A stretch of 46,916 nucleotides of DNA from Helicobacter muridarum (lineage in GTDB: Bacteria > Campylobacterota > Campylobacteria > Campylobacterales > Helicobacteraceae), in the NCBI RefSeq assembly GCF_000765805.2, contig NZ_JRPD02000015.1, positions 1 to 46,916 on the forward strand, given 5' to 3'. A model generated the notes under the pieces. It made no database searches. It saw only the letters and a list, made by a program, of their open reading frames with translations, and had not been told where the DNA came from. The translations under genes and the position numbers were made by a program. Shown here piece by piece: positions 17,865 through 29,092 of this stretch. Every line of letters begins with the position of its first letter. Position 1 is the stretch's first letter.

Positions 17865-19193
17865 ATGATTGATAATTTGATTGTTGCTAAAACTCTTAGT
17901 GGATTTAAGGATAGGCTGCCAAAGGAATGCGCTGCTAAGGCAAGCATTCTTGATGTTGTAAGTAATGTATTTCTAAGTTATGGTTTTATGCCTATTGAAA
18001 CGCCTCATTTGGAATATGCTCAAACTCTTGTAAGACAGGGTAGCGATGAGATTCAAAAGGAGTTATATCGTTTTAGAGATCATGGTAATAGAGATGTTGC
18101 TTTACGATTTGATTTAACTGTACCTCTTGCAAGATTTATAGTCCAGCATAGACATGAGCTTGATATGCCATTTAAACGCTATGCAATAGGAAATGTCTTT
18201 CGTGGAGAACGTGCCCAAAAGGGTCGATATAGAGAATTTACGCAATGCGATTTTGATTTCATAGGCAGCAATTCCTTAAGTTGTGATGCCGAGATATTGC
18301 AAGTTATTTATAGCTCTCTAACTGCTTTAAACCTTCAAGAATTTAGCATTTGGATAAATCATAGACAAATTTTAAATGGTATATTTCAGCATTTTGGTTT
18401 GCAAGATAATATAGAATCTGGGCTTAGAATTATTGACAAGTTAGATAAGATAGGCATAGATAATGTAAGCCTTGAATTGCAAAGGGAGCTAAATATTAGT
18501 TCAAATGTTGCACAAGATATTTGTAATATCATTAGCATAAAACAAAATAATCACTATGAGGAATTTTTTAAGGAAGTTAGCTATCTTAAAGATTATAATG
18601 ATAGCCTAAAAATTGGCTTAGAAAGCTTGGAATCTGTATTACATATATTGAGCGATTTAGAGTTTGATATATCTGTATGTAGAGTTAGTTTTTCTATTGC
18701 TAGAGGGCTTGGATATTATACAGGTATAGTTTATGAGACAACTCTAAATCGCCTAAAAAATCTTGGCTCTGTTTGTAGTGGCGGTAGATATGATAATTTA
18801 ACTCAAAGCTTCAGCAGTGAGAGATTAAGTGGGGTTGGGGCTAGTATAGGCATTGATAGACTAATAGTTGGAATGCTTGAGCTAGGCTTGCTTGATGAGA
18901 GAAGCACTATGGCTAGAGTTCTTGTTATTTCATTGCATATGGATTACTTGCCATTTGCCCATAAAGTAGCTGAAGTATTAAGGCAGAGCAATATTAGGGC
19001 TGAAGTTTATCCAGATGTTACGAAAATTAAGAAATCCCTAAGTTATGCTAATAATAAAGGACATGAATTTAGTCTCATCATAGGTGAAGAAGAATTTAAA
19101 ACAATGACTGTTACTGTAAAAAATATGACATCGGGCATGCAACGTGAGAATATTAGTTTATTGAATACATTGCAGATGATTAAACAAGCCTAA
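17865..19193 (+). CDS. hisS: Histidyl-tRNA synthetase
   Basis: Class II synthetase for tRNA(His), cytoplasmic. The sequence is close to H. pylori HisS ([46 protein letters not shown]). Motif 2 Arg ([14 protein letters not shown]), the HisA stretch ([14 protein letters not shown]) and motif 3 ([11 protein letters not shown]) are present, and a C-terminal anticodon-binding domain follows. The start at 17865 has GGTGA five bases upstream. An ATG at 17853 overlaps the upstream stop and would add four residues, so the exact start is open. It is coupled to or cotranscribed with the exported protein before it. The length of 442-446 residues is normal. Confidence 0.96.
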   Translation: MIDNLIVAKTLSGFKDRLPKECAAKASILDVVSNVFLSYGFMPIETPHLEYAQTLVRQGSDEIQKELYRFRDHGNRDVALRFDLTVPLARFIVQHRHELDMPFKRYAIGNVFRGERAQKGRYREFTQCDFDFIGSNSLSCDAEILQVIYSSLTALNLQEFSIWINHRQILNGIFQHFGLQDNIESGLRIIDKLDKIGIDNVSLELQRELNISSNVAQDICNIISIKQNNHYEEFFKEVSYLKDYNDSLKIGLESLESVLHILSDLEFDISVCRVSFSIARGLGYYTGIVYETTLNRLKNLGSVCSGGRYDNLTQSFSSERLSGVGASIGIDRLIVGMLELGLLDERSTMARVLVISLHMDYLPFAHKVAEVLRQSNIRAEVYPDVTKIKKSLSYANNKGHEFSLIIGEEEFKTMTVTVKNMTSGMQRENISLLNTLQMIKQA

Positions 19194-19276
19194 GATTTTT
19201 AAGATATTGTATTTATCGTATTAATGTATTTTATGTGATTGTCAATAGTTTTACAATTCAATCATAGAGTATTATA

Positions 19277-20332
19277 ATGAGAATCTACATTCACATTCCA
19301 TTTTGCGATTCTAAATGTGGGTATTGCGCATTTTTTTCTCAAACAAACCAAGAGTATTTGATACAAGATTATTTTAAGGCTTTATACAAAGATATACAAT
19401 ATACTCTAGCTATACATAATATAACATATATCTCAAGTATATTTATTGGCGGTGGGACTCCAAATGTAGTTCCTGCTCGATATTATGAGAGCATATTTGA
19501 GCTCCTTATGCCTTTGTGTAATATAGAAAATGCAAATTCAAGTATAGAAATAAGCATAGAATCAAATCCGAATACTTTAACTCAAGAATGGCTTGAAACT
19601 CTCTGTTATTTTGGTGTAAATAGGTTAAGCTTGGGTGTGCAAAGTTTTTATAGTGATAAACTCATATTATTACAACGAGCTCATTCACCACGAGATATAG
19701 CTCATTCTTTTGATTTGGCTACACGATTTCTTGATAATATTAGTCTAGATATGATTTATGATTGTAGCTTGGATTCCAAATTTAGGCTTCAAGATGAGCT
19801 AGCTATGGCTTTGAATCTGGGTATATCACATATTTCAGCATATAGTTTAAGTATAGATAAAGATTCTAGTTTTGCTAAAACAAATTCCAATCATCTTTTA
19901 AGACAAGAAAGCCTAGGATATGTTGTAAGAGATTTCTTGTGTCTTAATGGAGCACTTCACTATGAGGTGTCTAATTTTGCTTTGCCTAAGAAATGTCAGC
20001 ATAATTTAGGCTATTGGAATAGTGAGGAATATTTAGGATTTGGTGCTAGTGCCGTAAGTAGAGTTGGAACAAAAAGAACTTATGCTACAAAGAATTTACA
20101 AGGCTATATTGCAAACCCATCTTATAGAATCATTGAGGAGTTAAGTCTTAGGGACTTGGAGTTTGAGGAAATTTTCCTTGGATTTCGTAGTGAAGTGGGA
20201 GTTAGACGGAAGTTGTTAAATCAAGAAAGACTAAATATAGCCCTTAGCAATAACTTATGCTTAGAAAAAGATTCCAGAGTTTATTCTAAAGACTTTTTTA
20301 TAGCTGATGAGTTGGCATTATATCTTTGTTAA
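19277..20332 (+). CDS. hemW: Radical SAM heme chaperone HemW
   Basis: HemN/HemW-like radical SAM protein. The CxxxCxxC cluster is complete: C10, C14, C17 in FCDSKCGYC, followed by the conserved GGGTPN and ESNPNTLT stretches and NRLSLGVQSF. The length of 351 residues and the lack of the longer HemN N-terminus fit HemW, which handles heme rather than oxidising coproporphyrinogen. True HemN function cannot be excluded by reading alone. The gene follows hisS after 83 bases and may share its transcript. No strong ribosome site precedes the ATG. The C-terminal region is short but shows the usual HemW helical end. Confidence 0.9.
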   Translation: MRIYIHIPFCDSKCGYCAFFSQTNQEYLIQDYFKALYKDIQYTLAIHNITYISSIFIGGGTPNVVPARYYESIFELLMPLCNIENANSSIEISIESNPNTLTQEWLETLCYFGVNRLSLGVQSFYSDKLILLQRAHSPRDIAHSFDLATRFLDNISLDMIYDCSLDSKFRLQDELAMALNLGISHISAYSLSIDKDSSFAKTNSNHLLRQESLGYVVRDFLCLNGALHYEVSNFALPKKCQHNLGYWNSEEYLGFGASAVSRVGTKRTYATKNLQGYIANPSYRIIEELSLRDLEFEEIFLGFRSEVGVRRKLLNQERLNIALSNNLCLEKDSRVYSKDFFIADELALYLC

Positions 20333-20675
20333 TATATTTAGCGTATTTTAATAGCATTTCTGTGATTTTTGTTGTACTATAGTTGTAATTATGCATTATG
20401 ATTTGTTATACTTTATCTTAAACATAACTAAATAAATTGTTTTTATAAGCTGTTAGTGTGAAATATAAAATACTATATATTGATGAAATTGATATTACTA
20501 AATAAATCTAGCATTAATTCATTGGCAAATATTATTGTGATATTTTAAAGTTCACCTATAATACAAACCTATTTAAATAATCTATAATGATAGTTACTTA
20601 CTGTTATGGTTTATTGATGTTAAAATCATTTGATAGCATTTATTATAACTTGCACAGGTATATTATCTAAGTGGC
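20333..20675. other. Convergent intergenic region hemW/atpC
   Basis: About 340 AT-rich bases between two gene ends. I see no open frame with a plausible start, no RNA gene and no repeats except the hairpin that follows. Confidence 0.55.
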
Positions 20676-20709
20676 TAATAAAATATTTAGATACCTAAAT
20701 ATTTTATTA
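20676..20709. terminator. Perfect 15-bp inverted repeat at the end of the ATP synthase operon
   Basis: TAATAAAATATTTAG, loop ATAC, CTAAATATTTTATTA. Both arms match exactly. The right arm contains the atpC stop codon (TAA, minus strand 20707-20709). It could terminate hemW and atp transcripts from both sides, though the stem is purely AT plus one G/C pair, so strength is uncertain. Confidence 0.6.
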
Positions 20710-21084
20710 TATCTCTTCAAAGCGACGTAGTGCTGAAGCTATCATTGAAGTATCGCTTGATGCTTCTCTTAATAGTTGTTCTGCTTGTTCTATTGCTTTT
20801 GATACTTGTGAACTGCTATCATTTTTGCGAATACATACTGCACCATCAGCCAGAACACTTACTAAATCACCTGCAATTTCTACATAACCCCAATTAATGG
20901 CTACTAAATCATGGTGAGATTCAAAGCTAATATCTATAATACCAGTTTGCAGCAGTGTTAGCATATCACAATGTCCCGGTAATACTCCAAACTCTCCGTC
21001 TTTACCGGGGAGATATACTGCTTGAACCCTACCTTTAAAAATTTCACCATAAGGAGTAACAATGTCTAATTGAAAATCTTGCAT
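20707..21084 (-). CDS. atpC: ATP synthase epsilon subunit
   Basis: Rotor subunit of F1 that couples gamma to the c-ring and can inhibit hydrolysis. The N-terminal beta-sandwich is clear: IVTPYGEIFKGRV, LPGKDGEFGVLPGHCDML, GYVEI, VSVLADGAV. A short C-terminal helical part follows (about 125 residues total, short form). It is last in the operon atpF'-F-H-A-G-D-C, 10 bases after atpD. The stop lies within the 15-bp hairpin described separately. Confidence 0.97.
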   Translation of the reverse strand: MQDFQLDIVTPYGEIFKGRVQAVYLPGKDGEFGVLPGHCDMLTLLQTGIIDISFESHHDLVAINWGYVEIAGDLVSVLADGAVCIRKNDSSSQVSKAIEQAEQLLREASSDTSMIASALRRFEEI

Positions 21085-21094
21085 AACATATCCC

Positions 21095-22516
<1,422 letters not shown>

Positions 22517-22549
22517 TTAAATATAGTGTAATTATTGGCATCAGTATAT

Positions 22550-23455
22550 CTATTTCATCGCTTCAACGCCAGCATTGATTTCTACTAGTTCAGTTGTGAT
22601 AGCTTGCTGTCTTGCTTTGTTGTAGGAAATAGTCAATGTTCTAACTAGCTCAGTGGCATTATTGGTTGCTGTGTCCATGGCCTGCATTCTAGCACTGTGT
22701 TCAGCTGCTAATGAATCTACGAGAGCATAATACATATTATATTCAACATACTTTTTTGCTAATTCGTCTAATATAATATTTTCTTCATCTTCTGGCGAAA
22801 TATTTAAAACATTATTGCCTTTGTCTTCGTTTTCTAAGATACTTAAGTCGGGAACTAGTGGTAGTATTTTTACAGATTTTAGCTGTTGTGATATTAGGTT
22901 TTTGAATCCATTATATACAATTATAACTTCTTGTGTTTTATCATTTAAAAAATCTTCTACTGCGGCATTAATAAAATCGCTTGCCCTCTCGTAGTTTGGA
23001 GAAGAACTCAAATCTACAATACTATCTTCTAGTTTAATTCCATTAAATGCAAAGAAAGCATTTCCTTTTTTGCCAATGCATCTAAATCTCACATTTACCT
23101 GACGTTTTTTATATTCATCACTTAAACGTAAAACTTCTTTCATTGTTATACTATTAAATCCCCCACATAATCCTTTATCTGCTGTTATGAACACTATATC
23201 AACAAACTTAATATCATGTGAATCGGTGTTGTTGAAAAATTTACTATCAATATTAGTTATTCCGCTAAATCTAACTCTTTTCATCATATCATAGAAAACT
23301 TCATTAAGCTTATTTTCAAATGCTCTAGCTCTTCTAGCCATTTCCTCTGCTTTTTTAAGTTTAGAGGTAGAAACTAACTTCATAGCTCTAGTAGTTTTCT
23401 TAGTGTTGTTTACACTAGATATTTTTTTTCTAATTTCTTTTAGTCCATTACCCAT
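22550..23455 (-). CDS. atpG: ATP synthase gamma subunit
   Basis: Central rotor stalk of F1, 301 residues. N-terminal [32 protein letters not shown] and the C-terminal [34 protein letters not shown] helix are typical. The middle Rossmann-like part carries DKGLCGGFN. It is 11 bases after atpA. Confidence 0.98.
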   Translation of the reverse strand: MGNGLKEIRKKISSVNNTKKTTRAMKLVSTSKLKKAEEMARRARAFENKLNEVFYDMMKRVRFSGITNIDSKFFNNTDSHDIKFVDIVFITADKGLCGGFNSITMKEVLRLSDEYKKRQVNVRFRCIGKKGNAFFAFNGIKLEDSIVDLSSSPNYERASDFINAAVEDFLNDKTQEVIIVYNGFKNLISQQLKSVKILPLVPDLSILENEDKGNNVLNISPEDEENIILDELAKKYVEYNMYYALVDSLAAEHSARMQAMDTATNNATELVRTLTISYNKARQQAITTELVEINAGVEAMK

Positions 23456-23466
23456 ATTAGACTCAC

Positions 23467-24984
23467 TTATATTGCAAACCCAGATTGAAATTCTGTTAAT
23501 GCATTATTAATGGCAGATTCAATTTCTTTGTCTAAAGCTTTTTTAGATGCAATATCTTTGAATATTTGAGGATATTTTGCTTCTATAAAGGGATAGAGCT
23601 GTTTCTCAAACTCAACCACTTTATTAGCTGGAATATCATCTAAGAATCCTTTTGCTCCAGCATATATTATTACCACTTGTTTCTCTATTGGAAGAGGGCT
23701 ATATGGACCCTGTTTTAATACTTCAACCATTTTTTGTCCTCTTTCTAGCTGTTTTCTGCTAGATTCATCAAGGTCAGATGCGAATTGAGCAAATGCTTGC
23801 AATTCTCTGAACTGGGCAAGATCAAGACGTAATGTCCCTGCAACTTGTTTTGTTGCTTTAATTTGTGCTGCGCCACCAACTCTAGATACAGATAAACCAA
23901 CGTTAATAGCTGGACGAATACCAGAGTAGAATAGGTCTGTTTCTAGGAAGATTTGTCCATCTGTTATTGATATCACATTTGTGGGAATATAGGCTGATAC
24001 ATCTCCTGCTTGAGTTTCAATGATTGGTAGTGCTGTTAAAGAGCCAGCACCAAGTTCATCATTTAATTTAGCTGCACGTTCTAAAAGTCTAGAATGAATG
24101 TAGAATACATCTCCTGGGAATGCTTCTCTACCCGGAGGTCTTCTAAGAATAAGACTCATTTCACGGTATGCTACAGCATGCTTAGTTAAGTCATCATAGA
24201 TTATTAATGCATGCTTGCCATTATCTCTAAAATATTCTCCAATTGTTACTCCTGAATATGGCGCAAGATATTGCATAGCGGCACTTGAGCTAGCAGATGC
24301 GTTAACAACAACTGTATATTCCATTGCTCCATGTTCTTCTAGTTTACGCACCACTTGAGCAACTGTTGATTCTTTTTGTCCTATGGCTACATATATACAA
24401 TAAACACCTTGTCCCTTTTGATTTATGATTGCATCTATTGCAACAGTTGTTTTTCCTGTTTGTCTGTCACCAATAATCAGTTCTCTTTGTCCCCTACCAA
24501 TAGGAACAAGAGCATCAATAGCCTTAAGTCCTGTTTGTAGTGGTTCGTGGACACTTTTTCTTTGCATAATGCCAGGTGCCTTTTGCTCAATAAATCTATG
24601 CTCAACAGATGTTATATCTCCTTTACCGTCTAGAGGCTCTCCAAGTGTATTTACAACTCTACCAATTACTCCTTCTCCTACGGGAACTTTCATTAGTCTA
24701 TTTAATCTTTTTACTGATGTTCCTTCCTTAATCCCTTTGCCTGAACCTAATATAACGATTCCAACACTGCCTTCTTCAAGATTTAGTGCTAGACCCTTCT
24801 CTCCTGTATCAAACTCTACCATTTCATATGACATCACATCATTTAAGCCATATACTTTAGCAACACCATCGGCATAGCTAGTAACTTTCCCTACTTTGTT
24901 AATGTCTATTCGTAGATCGAAATTTTCTATCTTTTCTTTTATTATTGAACTAATTTCTTCTGGCTTTAATTTTGTTGTATTCAT
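23467..24984 (-). CDS. atpA: ATP synthase alpha subunit
   Basis: Non-catalytic F1 subunit with a nucleotide site, 505 residues. Walker A is GDRQTGKT (about 169-176). It contains [12 protein letters not shown], the [27 protein letters not shown] stretch and the arginine-finger region ([15 protein letters not shown]-like sequence, here [15 protein letters not shown]). Located 10 bases after atpH. Confidence 0.99.
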   Translation of the reverse strand: MNTTKLKPEEISSIIKEKIENFDLRIDINKVGKVTSYADGVAKVYGLNDVMSYEMVEFDTGEKGLALNLEEGSVGIVILGSGKGIKEGTSVKRLNRLMKVPVGEGVIGRVVNTLGEPLDGKGDITSVEHRFIEQKAPGIMQRKSVHEPLQTGLKAIDALVPIGRGQRELIIGDRQTGKTTVAIDAIINQKGQGVYCIYVAIGQKESTVAQVVRKLEEHGAMEYTVVVNASASSSAAMQYLAPYSGVTIGEYFRDNGKHALIIYDDLTKHAVAYREMSLILRRPPGREAFPGDVFYIHSRLLERAAKLNDELGAGSLTALPIIETQAGDVSAYIPTNVISITDGQIFLETDLFYSGIRPAINVGLSVSRVGGAAQIKATKQVAGTLRLDLAQFRELQAFAQFASDLDESSRKQLERGQKMVEVLKQGPYSPLPIEKQVVIIYAGAKGFLDDIPANKVVEFEKQLYPFIEAKYPQIFKDIASKKALDKEIESAINNALTEFQSGFAI

Positions 24985-24994
24985 GCTTTTCCTT

Positions 24995-25543
24995 TTAAAT
25001 TGCTTTTAAGATAAATTCTTGTAATTCTCTCATAAACTTGTTTTTTAAGAATGTAATTTCAATTCCCAAATCATGTATATCAAGGCATATACCATCAATG
25101 TTATGATCGATTGTTTGAGATATTTCAAGATTGACATTTATTCTTTTCTCTAATTTTGTCTTAATGCTTTGAAGTGTTATTTCGTCAACTCGCTCTTTAG
25201 TAAGTAAGGTTGCTATATAGGTATTATTTTTGCCATCTATTATTTTCTTTAGTTCTTTAGATATTATAGGTATTAAACATAGTCTATTATTTTCAGCTAA
25301 TAATGATAGTAGTCTCTTGGATTTAGAATCTAATTCTTCATTTATGGATTCTATTATTGAGCATACAAGTTTAAACTTATCTTCCTTTGACATTATATGT
25401 GAGTTAACTGCTTCAGAGAATTTATCTGATTCAAAGGCATACTGAAGACAAGAATAATTTCTATGAGTTTTAATGATTTGTTCAATATTAGAGCAATCTG
25501 CTAATGCCTTAGCATATTTCTTAGCTATTATAATTTCTTGCAT
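24995..25543 (-). CDS. atpH: ATP synthase delta subunit
   Basis: Peripheral stalk protein (OSCP type) of 182 residues linking F1 to b/b'. It starts [11 protein letters not shown] and ends with the [19 protein letters not shown] helix typical of the family. Sequence conservation is low, so the assignment also relies on position between b and alpha. It overlaps atpF by one base at its start. Confidence 0.95.
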   Translation of the reverse strand: MQEIIIAKKYAKALADCSNIEQIIKTHRNYSCLQYAFESDKFSEAVNSHIMSKEDKFKLVCSIIESINEELDSKSKRLLSLLAENNRLCLIPIISKELKKIIDGKNNTYIATLLTKERVDEITLQSIKTKLEKRINVNLEISQTIDHNIDGICLDIHDLGIEITFLKNKFMRELQEFILKAI

Positions 25544-26067
25544 TATGACACCTTTTTTTCTAGTATATTGATGTAATCGTTACTTGTTAGCTGAATTTTA
25601 TTGCTGGAGAGTATTTCTTGTAATACTTCTTGTATAATTTGTTTTTGGAAAGCTTTAGCTTGGAATTTCATTGATTCTTCATTGCTCTTTGTTATATAAA
25701 GTATTTGTTCTTTAGCCTTTTCCTCTATCTCTTTCTCTGATATTAATGCTTCTTTCTTGGCTGTTTCAATTATACTTTTAGCTTTTTGCTTTGTATCTTC
25801 TAGCTCAATTTTAGCTTTTTCTTTTTTACTTTTAGCTTGTTTTGTTCTCATTTGTGATTCTGAAAGCCTATTGGCGATATCTATACTTCTAGCAGATAAT
25901 ATTGCTTTTAATTTGTCTGCCACCAAGTACCAAAGCAATACAACAAATATTATGAAGTTTACAAGCCTTTCGAATATGTCAGTTTTTGATATATCTATAT
26001 GACCACCTTGTGAAGCGAATAATATTCCTGATAATCCAACCAAAGTTAGTATTGCTATAAATCTCAT
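25543..26067 (-). CDS. atpF: ATP synthase b subunit
   Basis: 174-residue peripheral stalk subunit. An N-terminal signal-like segment (FIAILTLVGLSGILFA) precedes a second hydrophobic helix (VNFIIFVVLLWYLVADK) and a long charged helix of Glu/Lys/Ala. The cleaved or double N-terminal helix is also seen in H. pylori AtpF. One-base overlap with atpH, 24 bases after b'. Confidence 0.95.
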   Translation of the reverse strand: MRFIAILTLVGLSGILFASQGGHIDISKTDIFERLVNFIIFVVLLWYLVADKLKAILSARSIDIANRLSESQMRTKQAKSKKEKAKIELEDTKQKAKSIIETAKKEALISEKEIEEKAKEQILYITKSNEESMKFQAKAFQKQIIQEVLQEILSSNKIQLTSNDYINILEKKVS

Positions 26068-26091
26068 TATAAACCACCTTTCATTAAAGCT

Positions 26092-26517
26092 TCACACATT
26101 TTTTATTTTCATTAATAGTGTTGAATCTATATCACTTAAGCAAGCCTTAATATCCTTCCTCATTTTATCCTTCTGGTCTGATAGTTCTTTTAGGAATTCT
26201 TCCATTTTTTCTCTATTTTCTAGTTGAGCTTGTTCTATTTTTTTATTTGCGGAATCTTTAGCATCTTGTATCGCTCTGCTTTTTATGGCATATGCTTCAG
26301 ACTTAGCTTCTGATAAAATTTTATTTATTTGCTTATTTATTTCAGATAATTCCTTATCGTCTTGGCTAGCAATAGCTAAATCACTATTAATCTTAGCATT
26401 CCTCTGGTCTATATAATATATAATTGGTTCAAACACAAATTTATTTAATAAAAACATAGTAATTATAAATACTATAAATACAACTAGCATTACTTGAGGA
26501 TTAGGTATTATCTCCAT
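26092..26517 (-). CDS. atpF': ATP synthase b' subunit
   Basis: First gene of the operon, 141 residues: an N-terminal membrane helix (PQVMLVVFIVFIITMFLLNKFVF) and a long amphipathic Lys/Glu/Ala helix ending SDIDSTLLMKIKNV. Paired b and b' subunits are typical of epsilonproteobacteria. Start ATG at 26517 with GGGAG upstream. Confidence 0.94.
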   Translation of the reverse strand: MEIIPNPQVMLVVFIVFIITMFLLNKFVFEPIIYYIDQRNAKINSDLAIASQDDKELSEINKQINKILSEAKSEAYAIKSRAIQDAKDSANKKIEQAQLENREKMEEFLKELSDQKDKMRKDIKACLSDIDSTLLMKIKNV

Positions 26518-26839
26518 AATTTAGCTCCCATTAGAATTATTACATTTGTTTCTTAAAATTTCAATTTTATATAGTCCCAATAGCTAAAAGCAGATTGCAC
26601 TGCAACGGGCATACTCTTAAAGAAACGAAACAATAACGAAACTCTACTTATTATTATAGCAAATTATCTTTTGAAATATGTTTTAAGTTTTAATTATAAT
26701 TAAAAATAAAGTAATTGAGTATGTTTTTATTCAAGTTATTTTTTAATAATATTTTTTTATACCTAATATCTTTTTTGTCAAACTATATTAGAATTATCAT
26801 ATAGAGTTTTGCAACGTTTTGATTTTTGGGAGGATAACA
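26518..26839. other. Divergent intergenic region atpF'/unknown protein
   Basis: About 320 AT-rich bases. It holds the atp operon promoter (26653-26658) and a long leader of about 130 bases before atpF'. No gene or RNA is seen. On the plus strand a TTGTCA at 26775-26780 may belong to a promoter for the next gene, but no matching -10 at proper spacing is clear. Confidence 0.5.
26653..26658 (-). promoter_or_regulatory. Extended -10 promoter of the ATP synthase operon
   Basis: Minus-strand TTTGCTATAAT: TG-N plus a perfect TATAAT. No -35 box. Predicted transcription start near 26646, leaving a leader of about 130 bases. Confidence 0.6.
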
Positions 26840-27808
26840 ATGAATGATGATTTAGCTATTAAAGAGTATCTTAAGTTTCATGGTATAGATAATGTATTAG
26901 ATATGGAATATGATGAATTAAAGGAACAATATGAAAAAGTTGTTCGCGAAGGTGTATCCTATTACTTTGATATTTTGCATGGAAATGATGTAGATATGGA
27001 GATTTCTAGCATTGATAGAAAGGATACAATTGAAGCTCTAAAGCAAGTAGAAAATACAGATGAGTTGTATGAAAAATTGCATGATTTTTTGCATACATAT
27101 AATCATACTGACTTGATTGCTCTTATAGTTGAATTGAAAATGCCTATTTCATATAATAGGCTACGTAAGATTGTTTCTATAGTTTATTCTAGGGTTCAAG
27201 ATGAAGTTCTTGATAATATTAAGATGGATTTGCATACATTTCCACAGCAAGAGCGCGAAACCCTTATTGCATATTATGAAACTAAGAGAGATGATATTAT
27301 GATGCTTCAAAGCTTGCATGCAAAATACAAAAGTTTAGGAATGTTGGAGTATTTACGTGGGATAGCTGAGACTAAGCTTCTAATTATGCGAACTTTTTTA
27401 CCCAAAGACTTGGAAACTGAATATAAGCCATTTTATGATAATGGAAAGGAAAAGCAAACACTTGTTTCAAAAATACTAAAAATCAGTGGGATCTATTCAA
27501 AGCAAGAATTATTTGACATGCAAATTATGGAATTGCAAGGTATCTATAATGAAATTATGGAACAAATATCGCAAAAAGAACGAGAGAATAAATTGATAAG
27601 GAAATATATTGAAATATTCGAGGATTCTGCAGGTATTACGGAAGATGAGTTTAAGGCTTATTGCCACGAAATGAGGGAAAACCTATCGGCAGAAGCAATA
27701 AGTGAGGTTATTGGTCATTTTACAACGCGTAATCATTTCATATCAAATAAAATTAATAATGTTTTTTCTGGTAAGAATGTTAATCAAGCTCCAGAGGCTT
27801 TAGATTAA
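26840..27808 (+). CDS. Predicted helical protein of unknown function
   Basis: 322 residues, acidic and Glu/Lys/Leu-rich with many predicted helices and no signal peptide or membrane segment, so cytoplasmic. Several stretches look coiled coil (ELKEQYEKVVREG, IYNEIMEQISQKERENKL). I recognise no domain. The start is ATG at 26840 with the excellent site GGGAGGA; an in-frame TTG at 26819 is rejected for lack of one. It stands alone, divergent from the atp operon and convergent with psd. Confidence 0.7.
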   Translation: MNDDLAIKEYLKFHGIDNVLDMEYDELKEQYEKVVREGVSYYFDILHGNDVDMEISSIDRKDTIEALKQVENTDELYEKLHDFLHTYNHTDLIALIVELKMPISYNRLRKIVSIVYSRVQDEVLDNIKMDLHTFPQQERETLIAYYETKRDDIMMLQSLHAKYKSLGMLEYLRGIAETKLLIMRTFLPKDLETEYKPFYDNGKEKQTLVSKILKISGIYSKQELFDMQIMELQGIYNEIMEQISQKERENKLIRKYIEIFEDSAGITEDEFKAYCHEMRENLSAEAISEVIGHFTTRNHFISNKINNVFSGKNVNQAPEALD

Positions 27809-27981
27809 GCATTTGTGTGACTTAATCTTTATATATATTCTGCTAATAAATTTAATTGGTTTTGTTTCTTATCTATTTTCTATATCTTTTTATATATTTG
27901 TATTTTTGCTAATATAAATCTATAAATTTTGAGAATCTATATTCCACTTTCATTATTTATAGCCTATTCATTATTTATAGC

Positions 27982-28815
27982 TTACATGGCTGGTAATGTT
28001 CCTATCTCTTGTCCCATTTTCACAATATCATTGGTGTGCACGCTCCAATGCGCTTTTATAATCAAAACCACAGTTGAGCCCATCTCAAAATATCCTATTT
28101 TATCTCCAGCTTTAAGTTGAATAGGATTTTCGTAGATATATTTGGCATCTCCTAATTGGGCATTTGTCTGTATTCTATGATCAAAATCAAAGCATATTTT
28201 GCCTACATTTAAAGCACCTATCGCGACAAAATACGCAATGCTAGCATTGTATTTAAGCCTTGTTGTAAGGACTACTCGCTCATTATGTATAAATAAATTA
28301 TTATTTTTCAGCAAAGAATTTTTATTTACAGGTAATAATGTGCCGCTAAAATACCTAGCTTCTAATACCTCCAAATCACATGGAGCATGATAATGATGAT
28401 AATCCTTAGGGGATAGATATAAGTTTATATAGCTATATGAATCTAAGCGCGCTTGGCTTTCGTTTTTTTCTATTTGTCTATATTCTGCACCATATCCATA
28501 TAGTAATTCAAGAGCATTGTAGCTTTTGCCTTTTATCTGTAGTGCGGTATTTTTATTAATATTTCCAGATTCCATAATCAAAGAATCAGTAGGGCTAATT
28601 ATATTGAAAGACTTTGTTTGAATTTCTCTTGGCTTTACTAGCTCGCGGGTAAAAAGATCATTTAGTGTTTCATATTGTGTATAGTCCTTAAATTCATTTA
28701 GGTTGATTTTGAATATATTTACATAACTTTTATTTATGATGTGTTGAATAGATTTATTGAACTTTTTATGTGCAAATTTGCCAAATAATCGTGAAATTTT
28801 GTTGCTTCGATACAA
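27982..28815 (-). CDS. psd: Phosphatidylserine decarboxylase proenzyme
   Basis: Makes phosphatidylethanolamine at the inner membrane. Conserved family sequence includes YLSPKDYHHYHAPCDLEVL, FVAIGALNVGKICFDF and the self-cleavage motif GST in EMGSTVVLI, where Ser becomes the pyruvoyl cofactor. The N-terminal SRLFG...SIQ region and LNDLFTRELVKPR match H. pylori Psd. The first in-frame start (TTG at 28881) has no site, while the TTG at 28815 is preceded by AAAGGA six bases away and lines up with the H. pylori start (MVALSNALSRVFG), so I take 28815. Length 278 residues. It stands alone. Confidence 0.93.
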   Translation of the reverse strand: MYRSNKISRLFGKFAHKKFNKSIQHIINKSYVNIFKINLNEFKDYTQYETLNDLFTRELVKPREIQTKSFNIISPTDSLIMESGNINKNTALQIKGKSYNALELLYGYGAEYRQIEKNESQARLDSYSYINLYLSPKDYHHYHAPCDLEVLEARYFSGTLLPVNKNSLLKNNNLFIHNERVVLTTRLKYNASIAYFVAIGALNVGKICFDFDHRIQTNAQLGDAKYIYENPIQLKAGDKIGYFEMGSTVVLIIKAHWSVHTNDIVKMGQEIGTLPAM

Positions 28816-29092
28816 TATATATCCTTTATGAGTGAAATGATAATAGTGCTTTTTATAAGAAATTGTATAAGATTCTAGCAAACTTTTGATATTCTTATTT
28901 AGATGTTTATTGCTTGGTTTACTAAATAAGTTTGCCTTATATGAAAACCCTTATGCTAGAAACTTCTATTTCATAATTTTGTATTTTGGGTTTTATTCTA
29001 TTCATTCAAATCAATAGGCTTTTATTATTTTAGCCTGTGTAAGAGGCAAAACATAATTTTATTTGAGGAAAGTGTCATTAATACTTTTAAAG

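Noticed and set aside
24425-24877. 150-residue plus-strand frame inside atpA
   Set aside because: Shadow of a highly conserved gene on the other strand with no start signal.
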